Shown here piece after piece: positions 10,459-22,269 of a DNA stretch of 64,000 nucleotides. Below the pieces are notes generated by a model that was not told the DNA's origin, made no database searches, and saw only the letters and a program-made list of their open reading frames with translations. The stretch lies in contig JAWZYU010000010.1 of NCBI GenBank assembly GCA_038380435.1, forward strand, positions 41,326,135 through 41,390,134, written 5' to 3'. Position 1 is the stretch's first letter; each line of letters starts with the position of its first letter. Both the position numbers and the translations under genes were made by a program. The stretch comes from Ryuthela nishihirai. Taxonomy: Eukaryota; Arthropoda; Arachnida; Araneae; Heptathelidae.

Positions 10459-11235
10459 AGGATATGCATTAAAAAAATGTGTCTTTATGTTAGCAAAATC
10501 AGTAATGACATATTCAAAATTTGTTTCTTGAAATAAATCACTTTTAGTGGATAAGAAATGATGCAAGAAAGATGTTTTTCCTATATTTTTTATGACGTGT
10601 CTATTTTTTATGACTTCCTAACTGTTATGGCTCATGGCTGAGCTCTATTAATAGGTCTAAAAATTTTCCCTCGGGAAAAAATGTGAAATTCGCGGACTAA
10701 TAACGGTGAAAAATGGCGAAGTTCGGGCCTCCCTGAAGCTGAATTCGACTTCAGATAGAAACGCACGATAATTCATCAAGTGGTCGAGAGTGTTGCTGAA
10801 TCTTTCAATAAGGCAAAATATATATATGATGACAAGACCCACTAGTTCTGCTTGAAGCACTACCAATGTAGGGAAATGCCATATTCACCACTAACTACGG
10901 TCAGGGGCAAGACAGTACCATATAGATACAGCTCATCCCCGACTACCTAATGGACTACCTAATGGCGAGCAGTACTATAGGAGTAAAGCTCATCCATCGG
11001 TCAAAATCTAAATTTAATCTGCGCCTCAGTTAGCCACAAACAAGGATATATAGATTCAAGTTGCCTCGGCTCCCGTGGTGGGAACTCTTAGTCCGGCCCG
11101 ACCGTCGGGGCCCTGTCCAACATGACCGGACCAAGTCAGTCAGCGGGGCCCTCAACTTCTGAGATAGAATCCTTAGCCTGTTCAACCGGAGCCCAAACCG
11201 GTCAGCAGAGCCTTCGACTTCGATGGGCCCTCAAG
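10459..11235. other. Non-coding DNA, nothing recognised
   Basis: The region is AT-rich, then GC-richer with short repeated words (TCAGCGGGGCCCTCAACTTC-like and GTCAGCAGAGCCTTCGACTT-like near 11140-11220). It holds no supported gene. Confidence 0.4.
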
Positions 11236-11274
11236 CCCCCCCCCCCCCCCCCCCCCCCCCACCACCACCACCAC
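11236..11274. repeat. Poly-C run followed by an ACC microsatellite
   Basis: Twenty-five consecutive C residues (11236-11260) are followed by repeated ACC to 11274. The apparent poly-glycine or poly-proline frames across it are artefacts of this tract. Confidence 0.95.
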
Positions 11275-11295
11275 GATATGGTGGTTCCCTCTCGG

Positions 11296-11930
11296 GGGCT
11301 TTGATAAGGTCTGGATCGACGGTTTCGTTTACAAAATGATCGCTGCTAAGTATTCCACAGAAATTAGCAGCATTCTGCAACCCTACCTCACGGGACACAC
11401 CTTCAAGTCCAGCAGAAAAATACTCCACAGTCAGAAATATAGGCGCTGGTGTGTCCCAAGATTCCTTGGTAAGCCCCACTCAATTCAATTTCTATCTCCA
11501 TGATATTCATAGGCTTGAAACTATAATGACTGCACTCCATGCGGATGACATCGCTCTGCTTTCATCATCCCTTTTAGTCCCAGTCTGGCCATCAATAAAC
11601 TACAAAGGCGATTGGATAGAGCGATTGTACTCGAAGTGGAGGATAAAACTTAATCCTGTAAAAAGTCAGTCCGTCCTCTTCACAAGAAAGAGAAAGATCC
11701 AGAATCTTTGGAGTTATTTGCAATATTTAGGTGTGACTTTGCACTGCAAACTTAAATGGAACGCACATGTCACCCATGTGCTTTCCAAAACACACAGTAT
11801 TAGACGATAATTTGGCCACTTTTTATGGTGGAGCTCCAAACTGCCGCCAAAGAAGAAACTATTTTTGTATAAGACGGTCATGGCTTGGTATTTGGTTTAC
11901 TTAATACGATATCCATTGGTAGAAAACGCA
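11296..11930 (+). mobile_element. Jockey-clade LINE fragment (reverse transcriptase)
   Basis: Plus-strand frames read FDKVWIDGFVYKM from 11298, then at 11451-11810 HADDIALLS (the active-site region with the first Y changed to H), then KWRIKLNPVKSQSVLFTRKR and LGVTLHCKLKWNAHV. The sequence continues after a stop into PPKKKLFLYKTVMAW. These are the usual successive blocks of Jockey reverse transcriptase and thumb. Frameshifts and the altered YADD make it inactive. The 5-prime edge abuts the C/ACC tract. Confidence 0.75.
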
Positions 11931-14261
11931 ATGTATGGAGAAACGAATCTGATTGAGCCTGATTCCGTTTCTTTCTTCTATCGCTAACTTACCGAGACGA
12001 GCGCTATTTCGGTCGGCTGCGTACCGTCGCTTATGATATTCATAACATCCTGTTGTACTTACTAATTGCAAGACTCCGCTCCGTCGATTAATTGAGGGCG
12101 GAATCTATATCACGACGAGCGTAAAGACGTGCGTTTCCGTGCTCCGTTGTTCATCCGGCTTGTTTTGTTTATCATAATTATATATTTTATTTAAGTGAAG
12201 GTTGTTCTCTGATTTTTACGCATTGCTCATTTGTTCGTAGGAAATAAGTGATTCGTTTTAAATCCATTTTCCGATGTACGCTGCTCGCTGCAGAGAGTGC
12301 TCTAAAGCATTACAAAGACTGGAAGAATCGATAGAAAAACTTCTATAAATAGCAATAAGGATCTGCGTTAGGATAAAATCACTTCAGAGCAGGGCGCACC
12401 CAGGGGGGGGGGGGGGGGTCAAGGGGCCTTGGCACCCCCAAAGAAAAAGGAAAAAAAAAACACTAGAAATTTTTCCAAAAAATTTTTCCTAATTAAAATT
12501 CATTTTTTATATTTCTGATGTGTCTATTTCTATACTACTTATGAATTAGCGATCACATAAGGTGGGACAGGGGCGTAGCCATGGGGGATGGGGGGGGGGG
12601 AGGCTCCCCCCAAAGTAACTCGGAGTTGGCAAAATTCGAAGCGACTTGGTAAAATACGAACAATTTATGAAAATTGGTATTGTTTTTGTGAAATTAAGGG
12701 GCGGAGTTTGCCGCTGGGATACCAGGCAGTATCATGGTGGGCCCCATTTGTGCCGCTCGACTTTCCAGCTTAAAAAAACTCCTCGTAAGTTTTTGCTTAT
12801 TAATACGTCACTATATCCATTTTTATTTTCATCTTGATAAAATATATGCATATTTTAAGTTTTATTTCAACAACAAGCAATGGAGCCGAGAGTTTGCCTC
12901 CTTCTACCATTCAGAAATCGTCCTCTCAATAATTAAAGTTCAGGGATATGAAGACGTGATTGCCATAAAGCAACTGCAAATTAGAGGAAATAAAAATGAT
13001 CGAAGAAACGCGATAAATACTACATCAAAACAAATACGGTAGCCTTAATATATTGCAAACGAGGGAACTGAGCTGTTAACTGTAACGGATTTACAATCCG
13101 GGACGTTTTACAATTACTCCTCGGGAGTCATTTAAACATGCGAAGGATATAACCGTAACTGAAAAGAAGGTGTCCACATCAGACTTTGTCACTTGGTTTT
13201 CGATAGCTATTCTCTTTAATCTTGAATGACAAGTCGATTTCATCAATGGTAGACTTCAGATTTCTAGAAATTGTTTCCTTGGTGGGTACGTTTTCTCAAC
13301 AACTAGCAGGAAGACAGAAATAATAATGACAGAGAACTTTCAGTGAATGATTATTTATGGCGTATGAAAGGTAAGCTGGGAGTGATGTGGGAGACAGCGT
13401 GGAGGTTGGGCATTCCGTAAGACACATGTGAAATAAGATAAAAACACTTTCAGTTACGGTTTATTTCATTTATCTATCTTTTTCGTTTGTCATATCCCCT
13501 ATATCGTGACTTGACAGTTACAGGAGAAATCATCATGCAACCAGAAGAAGAGAGGTACAAACAGCTTAAAGGTTAATACAGGGACTTTTCTCATTTCTTT
13601 CAATAGATTTATTTTTGTGTTCTTTTGTCTTTGCAAAAACAGGATGGATGATTTTCGCAAAACTGTTATCGGAATTTATGCTATAGCGTGAAATATTTTG
13701 CGCCCTTTATTTTCGGTTGTCCCCCTCCCCCTTTTTTTTTGTAAAAATCTCCAAGCAAAAAAATTCTGTGTGAAGAACTCTATCGGTGACTGCATTTTTT
13801 TTTTATATTGGGTCATTTATTGAAATTTCACGAGATTTTTGATCAACGCTAAAGCATTTTATATTGTCTTGATTTTTTCCCCTTTAGCGTTCTTAGGTAA
13901 ATCAACGTTGGAAATATATACACTTTTTTTTTTAAATAAAAAACTTTTCTTGCACCATATTTTAGCCTATATTTATTTATTTATTATTATTAATAATAAA
14001 TAAATAAATGTAGGTTAAAAATCCAGAATAGACAAAACACGTCCATTGGCCATATATTCTGACCTACACCAGATCAAACTCCTCTTTCTGAATTCGCTTT
14101 TTGTCTTTGCTTTGAGTTCTTCTTAGTCAATCTTTTTTTTGGGGGGGAGGGGGGGTGCAAGACTATCACCTTCAAAATTGCTGGATAGCTAAAGATAAGA
14201 TTAAGATTTAACGAATTTTGGTGTGTAATGTTTTTTTTTTTTCATCTGGTTTGTTATTCTG
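11931..14261. other. Long stretch without a gene; low-complexity tracts and two G-runs
   Basis: G runs at about 12402-12418 and 12588-12600 are preceded by GGGCGCACCCA and CAGGGGCGTAGCCA. The latter motif often marks DNA-transposon termini in animals, but I could not pair the ends. The rest is AT-rich with T runs. Frames of 60-100 residues near 12588-13042 have no recognisable domain. Confidence 0.4.
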
Positions 14262-14270
14262 TTACGTGTA

Positions 14271-14647
14271 GGGCGGGGGTGACTCAGTCGGTAGCGCGCC
14301 AGGCTCGTAATCTGTAGTTCCCAGGTTCGAGTCCCAGCTGGGTCAGCGTTGAGATTTATCTCCGCAAAATTCCCCGCCCTGCCCACGGTCAGTAGGGGAC
14401 ACCGATGGGCTTGGAAAGGCCGCCGTCCGTCGGATGGGGCGTTAAGCCGTGGTCCCGTGTGTGGGAGAGCCATACCCTGTGCACTTTAAAGAACACGCTG
14501 GATGGGAGGCTACCATCTGTCTCCCAACAGCTGTTCCAGTGGGTCCCCTCCCCCAACCTTCTCTGAGCCTTGGGGTCCATGTGACCTGGCAATTTAGCCC
14601 ATGGTGTGCAAAAAAGTGCCGCTCAGAGGTAAAACAACCCAACCCTA
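14271..14647 (+). mobile_element. tRNA-derived SINE, family A, full-length, 9-bp target duplication
   Basis: This is the best plus-strand copy of the family. The tRNA-like head has TGACTCAGTCGGTAGCGCG (A-box region) and CAGGTTCGAGTCCC (B box), followed by the shared body and the end AAACAACCCAACCC. TTACGTGTA at 14262-14270 and 14648-14656 is the target duplication. Apparent 60-90 residue frames within it are spurious. Confidence 0.9.
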
Positions 14648-14656
14648 TTACGTGTA

Positions 14657-15400
14657 CATTTAAACATATTAGAATCAAATAAAATAATTGCACCTGTATT
14701 TTTCACTTCCTTCCTCATTTATTTTATCTTCTCTTCCCCTAAAACCTTTCTTGCTATAGGCCTGTTCGGATTTTTTCCCTTTGATGTATCAGTTAGAGAA
14801 CAAACCAAAGCACCAGTTTTCTAATCTTTTGCTAACTCTGTTCGTCTACTGATCTTGTTTTAGTTAAATTCAGTGATTCGATTCTTTCTGAGTAAAACAT
14901 CGTCCTGAATTGGGAAAAAAAAAAATCTGAAAACAATTATTTTCAGACTTTAATCTGAATAAGAGAAATTAAACGAAAAATTTAAAAATTCCTCTGCAAA
15001 ATTTTGCGCTATAGTCTAGCTAAAGTAAATATCATTTTTACGTTTTTAGCCTGTCTTGCACAATTTTGAAATTGCAGAAAAAAACCAAAATTCCCCAAAA
15101 AGGGTTGAATGCTTTATTTTATCCTAGGGAGATCATTTGTGACTTTGATGAAGCACCTGGCCAGGATTGGCCCACATCTCTTCGTCGGGTTAAGTAGGCC
15201 AATTGCCACTGACATCATAAAATTACGCACAAGTAAAATTGAAATTAACCAAAACTTGGATCACCAGGATAGGGAGCGAGACTAACAGAAAAATTTCCAT
15301 CCTTCAAAAGAGTAATGAAAGTTATAGATCACTGTAACAAGCAGAAACATCAGTTTTAAGAGTCTTCAGTAGGGAGAATCGATATGGGCTCACTTCTGAC
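14657..15400. other. Non-coding AT-rich DNA, nothing recognised
   Basis: No coding frame, no inverted ends. CCAGGATTGGCCCACATCTC near 15163 is unlike the other repeats in the window. Confidence 0.4.
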
Positions 15401-15419
15401 TTTCTTTGGCTGCAGTGGT

Positions 15420-16164
15420 AGTCAAAGTTCAGAAGGTTTGAAATCATCATACTTGGGTTTGTGCACAAATTCTGAAAAAGAGACAGACTCCATTTCTAAG
15501 TCTTTGTGGATGTTTTTATTACTAACAAACCGTGGTGCTGATGTTACCATCCTTATGAGCTTGTTTTGGACAGGTCTGCAGTAATTCAATGGTGTTATCT
15601 TTTTCACAACCCTAGATTGGACATGCATAGGAGTAGATAGGTCTGAACACTATTCTGAAAAGTAATAGTTTATTTTCTATCGAAATCTTTGATTGTTTAC
15701 TCAGCAGTGCAATTAGATTATTCTTTGCACTGTAGGTGTTATTGATAACTAATGTGAGAAATCCAGTTCATTCTGCTGTAGAGTGAACCCAGATAGACTG
15801 CAGAAACTCTCCATGTAGTCTCCATGTAAAAAAATTAATATTCACGGGCTGTCATATTTTCTCCTATGTGTAAACATTACAGCAGAGCTCTTTGTAGCAT
15901 TAATACGAATTCGCCATTTCGTGAACCAGGTCTCTATATCTAAGATATTCAAGCTTTCTTGGATCCGTTTTACTTCAATTTTAGGACACAGGATGGAGTT
16001 AAAAGGGTAGTGTCATCTGCATAGATCACTTGAGCTTGACAAAGTCTGCAGAGTGTCTTGCAGACTTTGTCAAGCTCAAGCATGTCACTAATGTAGATAT
16101 TAAATAGAGCAGGTCCCAACAACGAGCGCTGTGGGACGCCAGCTCCTAAGTCACCTTGGGTTTT
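15420..16164 (-). mobile_element. Jockey-clade LINE fragment (reverse transcriptase to C-terminus)
   Basis: On the minus strand, 16164-15970 holds the reverse transcriptase block VPQRSLLGPALFNIYISD and the active-site YADDTTLL. The frame at 15628-15422 ends the ORF with APRFVSNKNIHKDLEMESV, a typical Jockey C-terminal block. The middle is broken by frameshifts. The YADD block and the preceding block are separated by a perfect 22-bp hairpin (16029-16080). A family A SINE remnant abuts the 5-prime side at 16165. Confidence 0.75.
16029..16080. repeat. Perfect 22-bp inverted repeat with 8-base loop inside a reverse transcriptase fragment
   Basis: The arms 16029-16050 and 16059-16080 are exact reverse complements around the loop GAGTGTCT. 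In translation it sits between the SDM block and VIYADD of the Jockey fragment, where other copies have about a dozen residues, so one arm is probably an inverted duplication of the native sequence. Confidence 0.9.
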
Positions 16165-16345
16165 ATTGATTACAGGGTATGGCTTTTCTGCACATGGAAC
16201 CACGGCTTAACGTCCCATCCAAAACTGACATCCTTTCAAGCACATCAGTGTCCTCTACTGACCGAGGGCAAGGCAGGGAGTTTACAGAAACTGGATCCCT
16301 GCAGATTACGAGACAGGCGCGCTAACAACTGAGTCACCCCTGCAC
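16165..16345 (-). mobile_element. Diverged family A SINE fragment
   Basis: ACGGCTTAACGTCCCATCC and the terminal AGATTACGAGACAGGCGCGC match the conserved body and tRNA-like head of the family A SINEs, with several substitutions and a damaged B box. Only the half nearest the tRNA-like end remains. Confidence 0.75.
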
Positions 16346-16745
16346 CTGACTCCTCGAATAAGCACCACGGCATTTAGTAGTGTCAACGTGAAATCACTAC
16401 AACACAATATTGTTCTTCCAATCGATTGATTATGCACCGTTTACGACAGGATTAATAAAATAAGCGTGGAAATATTAAGGTGCTTTTAAAATCAGTGACA
16501 TTGAAAAAGCTGATTTTCATGTTAAAAATCTTAGATTTTGTGATAAATATAAAGCCATTGAACAGGTATAGTTATCATCATGAGAAATAGATGGCGGGGT
16601 AACTGACCTGAATATAATATATATATATTTATATCCAACTTAAAATTTGTCTTAATGTTAATATTAAATAGAGAGTCACTATTATTTCTTACAGAAGGCG
16701 ATCGATGTTACTCAAAATATATAATATTCAAAGTCAATCTTAAAA
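16346..16745. other. AT-rich non-coding DNA
   Basis: Nothing recognised apart from an AT-dinucleotide tract near 16615-16630. Confidence 0.4.
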
Positions 16746-16749
16746 ATTG

Positions 16750-17087
16750 TTCTTAAATTTCGCCTAACAAATTTTTTAGAGTTTTATTCACATATCTTTG
16801 GCTTAATGATATATTTCAACAGTAGATTTGAGACTATAGATGGACCAAGACCTTTAAGCTATTAAGGCTGTAATGAGCTAAACTGTATTTAACAGTAACT
16901 TAAGGAATTGAAAAAGGTTTATTTAATAATCGACAGATGTTACGTACTGTTAAAATTATTTCATACATTGAAGTAGGCAGCGCCATCTTTTGGTGAAATT
17001 AATAATTAAATGGTCATTCCCGAAATTTTTTAGAAACCATTAAGTTATAAACACCGTCATTGTTCTTTTATCCCAAAAGAGTAATTG
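16750..17087. repeat. Interspersed repeat Y, copy 1
   Basis: About 338 bp is nearly identical, in the same orientation, to 38889-39226. Both start at TTCTTAAATTTCGCCTAACA and end at TTATCCCAAAAGAGTAA. It is non-coding. In both places a copy of repeat R1 follows directly, but in opposite orientation. Confidence 0.85.
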
Positions 17088-17119
17088 CCAGTTAAATGTT
17101 TTTGTTCATAATAGAGATA

Positions 17120-17328
17120 ATTCGGGCTCAAGTTCTGAAGAGCTTACGTCTTTTCAGCGGTTGAAGTCCTGAGAATGCAAAGTTAGGTCAAGAGGAGTGA
17201 GTCAAGGAGCCAAACTCTTCAGACTCACGAAGCATTTTAGACTTTTCATGGCCATACTGAGAATTCTCGCTATTTTAATATAAATAGTGGGTTTTCAGAT
17301 TTTAATTGCCAAACAAGCAAAATTTATT
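17120..17328 (-). repeat. Interspersed repeat R1, copy 1
   Basis: A roughly 200-bp repeat: read on the minus strand it begins near TTTGGCAATTAAAATCTGAA, then AACCCACTATTTATA, then a segment with CTAACTTTGCATTCTCAGGA and CTTCAACCGC. Other copies are at 30235-30458 (minus), 36065-36260 and 39222-39400 (plus), and in each arm of the giant palindrome. No tRNA-like head is visible. Confidence 0.7.
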
Positions 17329-17355
17329 GTGTTTTACTTTCCTTTATTTATTACT

Positions 17356-17563
17356 GTCGTGGTCGAGTGGTTAGCACGCTTGGCTACTGATCTAAGGGAC
17401 CTGGGTTCGAGCCCTGGATTTAGGCATGGATGTGTGTGTCGTTTTTCTGCTGAGGTCCTGCCAGACTCTCAGATCTCCTACTGTGGCATATAAACTGACA
17501 GGCTCCTGTCAGACCTCTGTGGCAAGCAGCTGCTTGAGGGGGTATTTATATTTTTATTTTTAA
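17356..17563 (+). mobile_element. tRNA-derived SINE, family B
   Basis: The head GTCGTGGTCGAGTGGTTAGC is a class II tRNA-like (Ser/Leu type) A-box and D-arm region. GGGTTCGAGCCC is the B box and T-arm. The body has CTGACAGGCTCCTGTCAGAC and the end GCAAGCAGCTGCTTGAGGGG, which is itself palindromic around AGCAGCT. It ends in T-rich sequence. Copies lie at 31697, 43229 and 43421. Confidence 0.85.
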
Positions 17564-17704
17564 GACAATTTAGAAAGTCATTGAGTAGGAAAGAAGCATG
17601 TGGGAGCTCTCAGTGGAAACGCCGTAACCGCCATTAAATTTGAATTTGTTCTCACTTCCAAAATTTTCGCCCTCAAAAGGTGGGAATTTAAAATAATGCA
17701 AAAT

Positions 17705-18194
17705 GTTTCAACCTGTCTACCCCATGGCTATTTGCGTTCCGTAGTAGCTGAGCCTAAAGTTATTCAATGAGTATTTTATCCCGTTCAGGAATGCATTTTA
17801 TGACAGCTGGAAAACCCGTAATAGGAGTATTTTGACTAATTTTACAGAATTTTTAAAATTAATAAAATGTGAATTCATACATATAATCAATCATCTTGCG
17901 GATATATAAATCAATGTTTGTTGCAGTTTTGTGCTCCCTGGAGCATATCGATGAATATATGTTCCTGCACTTCGTTCTAATAGTGCACTTCTATTTTTGT
18001 GGTTGATAGAAAAAGTGGCTGCTGCCATCTGTTGACAATTTATACAAGTATATATATATATATAAATATGAAACACTTGCTGTCGTATATTGGCATAGAA
18101 ATCTCAATTTATTATACTATACTAAATATTGTAGAGTGATACTACCTATTTTGCAAAATAAGATTTTATTAAGAAAAATAATTTTGATTGCTCT
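17705..18194 (-). repeat. 490-bp direct repeat, left copy (Tx1-like leader)
   Basis: Nearly identical to 25411-25898, in the same orientation. The right copy lies just upstream of the Tx1-like ORF1 (minus strand) and so looks like that LINE's 5-prime leader. This left copy abuts the truncated reverse transcriptase directly after its YADD motif. It includes an AT-dinucleotide microsatellite near 18050-18062. A third, diverged copy is at 35034-35341 in the opposite orientation. Confidence 0.85.
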
Positions 18195-19212
18195 AAATTT
18201 ATGTCGTCAGCGTAGGCGACATATTTAACCTGGACACTGGATTTTCCCGGAAGAGGGATTCCCTGGAAAAGCCGTTCAGATTGAATTTTCCTAGCTAAAG
18301 TTTCAATAGTCAAAACAAAAACCAGAGGTGACATAGGGCATCCCTGTCTTACTCCTTTGGAGACGCGGAAAAAGTCAGAGATGCTCCCATTCATACTGAC
18401 ACCACTTTCAATATTATTATATAAACATTTTAAAGTGTTTACAAAATTGTTCCCAAAGTTATGGGCTTTAAATAGATGCTACAAAAATTATGCAATAAGA
18501 TATTAATTTCCAAACAAATAGACAGCATTTGCTACGTTTTAAATTTACGTAGTCAACTGCATTTGCTAAAATGCTTAAATTTTGATTATTTTTCCTCCCC
18601 CCCACCGTGCAAGTTTGCAGAGGCCCAATGAGAACCGAAAGAACTTTACTCAATCTGATCATAATAACTTTTGCAAAAATTTTATAATCGCTATTGAGAA
18701 CAGAAATAGGTCTCCAATCATTAACAGAAAAATTATTTCCATCGGACCGTTTACCTAAGAGTGAAATTTTGGCTCTTTTCGTATCCGTAGACATTTCTCC
18801 AGAAGAAGGGGGGGTCCCTCGTGCACACCTGTTTAATACACTGATTTGGCTCGCTCTATTTCAATTTTTTTTAATACATTCAGTTTAATACATTTTTATG
18901 GCTCGCTCCATTTCAATTGATGCAATGGGCTCATCAAGCTGATTTTTGTTATCTTCAGAAATTTGAGGGCAATTAACAAGCCACTGTAACATATCCTCTT
19001 CTTGAAGCTGATCCTCACAAAACAGGGTTTCGAAAAATTTAACGAATACCTCTTTAATATTTTCGGTGCCCCCCCCCCCCCCCCCACTGAATCGCTAATG
19101 GAAGTGATGGAGGAGACTTCTTTATTTTCGGGAGCCGAGTGTTCATATACAGAGGTAAAATTGTCCTCCTTTTCTAATTTTTTTTCTACCGAAACCTGTT
19201 TTGCCTGTAGGC
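18195..19212 (-). pseudogene. Tx1-like ORF2, reverse transcriptase part
   Basis: Minus-strand reading gives the pre-reverse-transcriptase block (18990-18905: QWLVNCPQISEDNKNQLDEP), then ISLLGKRSDGNNFSVNDWRP and ISVLN at 18794-18468, then GVRQGCPMSPLVFVLTIETL and AYADDIN at 18394-18195. This is the order seen in L1/Tx1-type polymerases, which copy element RNA at the nicked target. Frames change between the blocks. A run of C residues (19071-19085) disrupts the linker. Everything after the YADD motif is missing. Confidence 0.8.
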
Positions 19213-19253
19213 CAGTTGACATATCATCATCATCATCCTCAAGCAGCCATGGG

Positions 19254-22200
19254 CTACGGAGGTCCAACCAGACCGTGCAATTTAGTTCTCCAAGCAAGTC
19301 TATCCTGAGCTACATCTACTGCATCTGGCCACTGCACACCAATTCTAACAAGGTCCTGTTTGACATTGTCTGCCCACCGCATTCTAGGTCTCCCCTTCTT
19401 TCTGAGGCATTTAGGCACACTGTTCATAACCCTATTCGCCAATCTATAATTATTCATACGGGCAACATGGCCAAACCAACGGAATCTCTCTCTGCACAAT
19501 ATGCTGCTTAAAGGAGGTTGCAAACTCCTTTGCCTAATCTCATCATTAGTTACAAAGTTGAACCACCTAATGCCCAATATACTGCGTAAGCATCTGGAAT
19601 CAAAAGCATCTAGTTTCCTGTTATCTTGTTTACAAAGTGTCCAAGTTTCACTACCATAACTAACCCTAGAAAGAACCAAACTATTATACAGCCTAATTTT
19701 AGTTTTTAGGTGTATACGCCTATTTCTCCACACTCTCCATAGGTTCTTAAAAGTCCCGGCAGCAATCCCTATTCGTCTGTTAATCTCATGCCGCACATCA
19801 CCATTATCTGCTACATAGCTCCCAAGATAATTAAACTGTGACACCTGCTCAAGACTGCAACCATTCAGATTAACTGAATCACAGCTTGCCTGACCAATTT
19901 TCATCACTTTAGTTTTCTCTTTGTTTATAACCAAACCTACTCTACTATCAGTCTCATCAACAGCTCGAATGAAAGAATACATCTCATCAACATCATTTGC
20001 CAAAAGGGGCTAAATCATCAGCATAATCTAAATCAGAAATTTTCGTATCTCCAGCCCATTTAAGGCCAAAATCTTTCCCTTGAAGTGAATTTCGCATAAC
20101 ATAATCAATAACCAAGCTAAAGAGAAAAGGAGACAAAATGCACCCTTGTCGAACACCAGAAGTAATGCTAAACCAATTGCTACAAGCCTTACCAACTCTC
20201 ACACACGACTCAGTGTTATTATAGAGAGCTTTCATAATGTTAACTAACTTGTCTGGTATACCATATAATCTCACAATCAACCACAAATTATGACGATCAA
20301 CAGAGTCGAAAGCCTTTTTGAAATCAACAAAGTTGGCAACCAAAGGTTTCTGAAACTCTAAACATTTCTCAAGAATCTGCCTAAGTGAAAATATCTGATC
20401 CACACATCCCCTACCACTTCTGAATCCACATTGCTCATCACGCAATTGACTGTCAACCAGATTCTTAATTCCATTAAGCACAATCATGGAAAGAACTTTA
20501 CCTGGAACAGAGAGTAGGCTGATACCCCTATAGTTATCACAAGAACTGCGATCACCTTTTTTGAAAATAGGGATAACAATAGCTCTGGTAAAATCCTTAG
20601 GAACCATGCCTTTATCATAAAAGATATTCAGAATTTCAGTCATCCAAGTGGTAACCGAAACATTCCCAGCTCTAAGCATTTCCGTAGTAATTTCATCTAC
20701 CACTGGGGATTTATGAAGTTTAAGTTTAGAAACAGCCAAAATAACTTTAGATTGTGTTATAGGGCCAACATTAAAGCCACCAATGCATCTATCATCATTG
20801 CAAACAATGGGAGTAGAACTAACTACATTGTTTAGAACATCACTGAAATGCTCAGCCCAACCTAGCCATGACAGAATTCTCCCCTTCTATAACCTTACCT
20901 TGTTTATCCTTCAATCCCTGTATGCCTGTCCGTTTTCTACCACACAAAACATTAACTATCTGGTACAGCTCTCTGCTGTTGTGCTGTCTAACTGCTTCCT
21001 CGGCTTTGTCAGCCAAACCATCAAGCCAAAGATTCTTATCAGCAGCTAACTGATCCTTTACAAGTTTATTAAGGTCTCTGTAATGCTTTCTATTAGGACT
21101 AGTAGGGTATTGATTAAGGGCATTCCTGCAGTTCTTTCTTTCCGAAATAAGCTCAAGTGCCTTATCACTCAGATAATTTTGCCTCTTCTGCTCCTTTTTT
21201 CCTAAAAGAGTACTGTTAGTGTCCAAAAAAGCCTGTTTAAAATGATCCCATTCTTCCTCAACTTCAGTAGTAAGCAAACCATGACTGTCATAATGACTAA
21301 GTAACCTATCATGGTAAGCTTTGGCTATAACTGGGTCTTTCAGAGCTTCAGTATTAAAAGTAAATTTTTTAACCCTAGCACAACACTCTTTAAGTTTAAG
21401 TTGCAACACACTTTTAACAAGTAATGGTCAGATCCAATTTCAGCTCCCCTATATGCCCTGGTATTCCTAACAGAACTAGCTCATTTGCTGTTAATTAATA
21501 TGTAATCAATCATATTCTTATGCAGCCCATCAGGTGAAACCCATGTGTACTTATGTATGTCGCGGTGTTTGTAATATGTGTTAGTTATTCTGAATCCATT
21601 AAGTTTACTTACCTGTAGGAGACGTTGCCCATTGCCATTGCAGCTACCAATACCAAAAGGGCCTATTACTCCTCCCCAAAGGTCAGAGTCAGTACCAACT
21701 TTGGCATTGAAGTCACCAAGAACAAGGGTAATATCTCCTTTCTTGACAGAATTCAAAATATCCTGAAGTTGTTCATAAAACCTATCCTTCTCATCCTCAT
21801 CGGCATCCTCAGTGGGGGCATAACAGCAGATAACATTCAAGTCTTTAACGCTTGTCTGAAATTTTGCTCTAAGAAACCTTTCATTAATGCACTCATATCC
21901 TAGAAGAGCATCGCTAGCGTGTCTGCTGAGAAGCAGACCCACGCCTTGGTGATGCTTATTGTCGTCCCTCCCTGAAAAGAGAAATTTAAGATTATTTTTA
22001 AGAATCTGACCCTTTATCTGTCCATCTGGTCTCTTGCAAGCCGAGAATATCTAAATTATAATGGTGGAATTCTTGTGTGAGGACATCAAGAAAAAAAGCT
22101 CTGTGCAGAGTCCTCACATTCCAACTACCTATGGAGAGAAAATGGTTAGTGGGATGTTTAAAGAAACTATGTTTATTGAGAGAGGGAATGCCGACAATAT

Positions 22201-22267
22201 CAAACAGCCCCCTAATCGCAGACATGGGGCAAAGACCCGTTCCCCCACTACTAAAGGCTGAAGCCAT
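19254..22267 (-). pseudogene. RTE-like endonuclease / reverse transcriptase ORF, broken by several frameshifts
   Basis: Five minus-strand pieces are in order. 22267-21998 is the endonuclease start with SIGSWNVRTLHRA and ILGLQETRW. 21942-21481 has VLGDFNAKVGTDSDLW. 21409-20852 is the linker. 20739-19993 has the reverse transcriptase blocks FVDFKKAFDSVDRHNLW, GVRQGCILSPFLFSLV and DYADDLA. 20003-19254 has LGSYVADNGDVRHEINRRIG and RWFGHVARMN. The piece boundaries are one-base shifts or short gaps, so this is a relatively young dead copy. The first ATG at 22267 is a plausible start, since the endonuclease motif follows about 47 residues later. Confidence 0.85.
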
Positions 22268-22269
22268 CT

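Noticed and set aside
11231..11479. Poly-glycine frame
   Set aside because: Caused by the C/ACC tract.
17356..17430. Functional tRNA-Ser gene
   Set aside because: The stems are imperfect, the sequence is fused to the family B SINE body and occurs in several copies.
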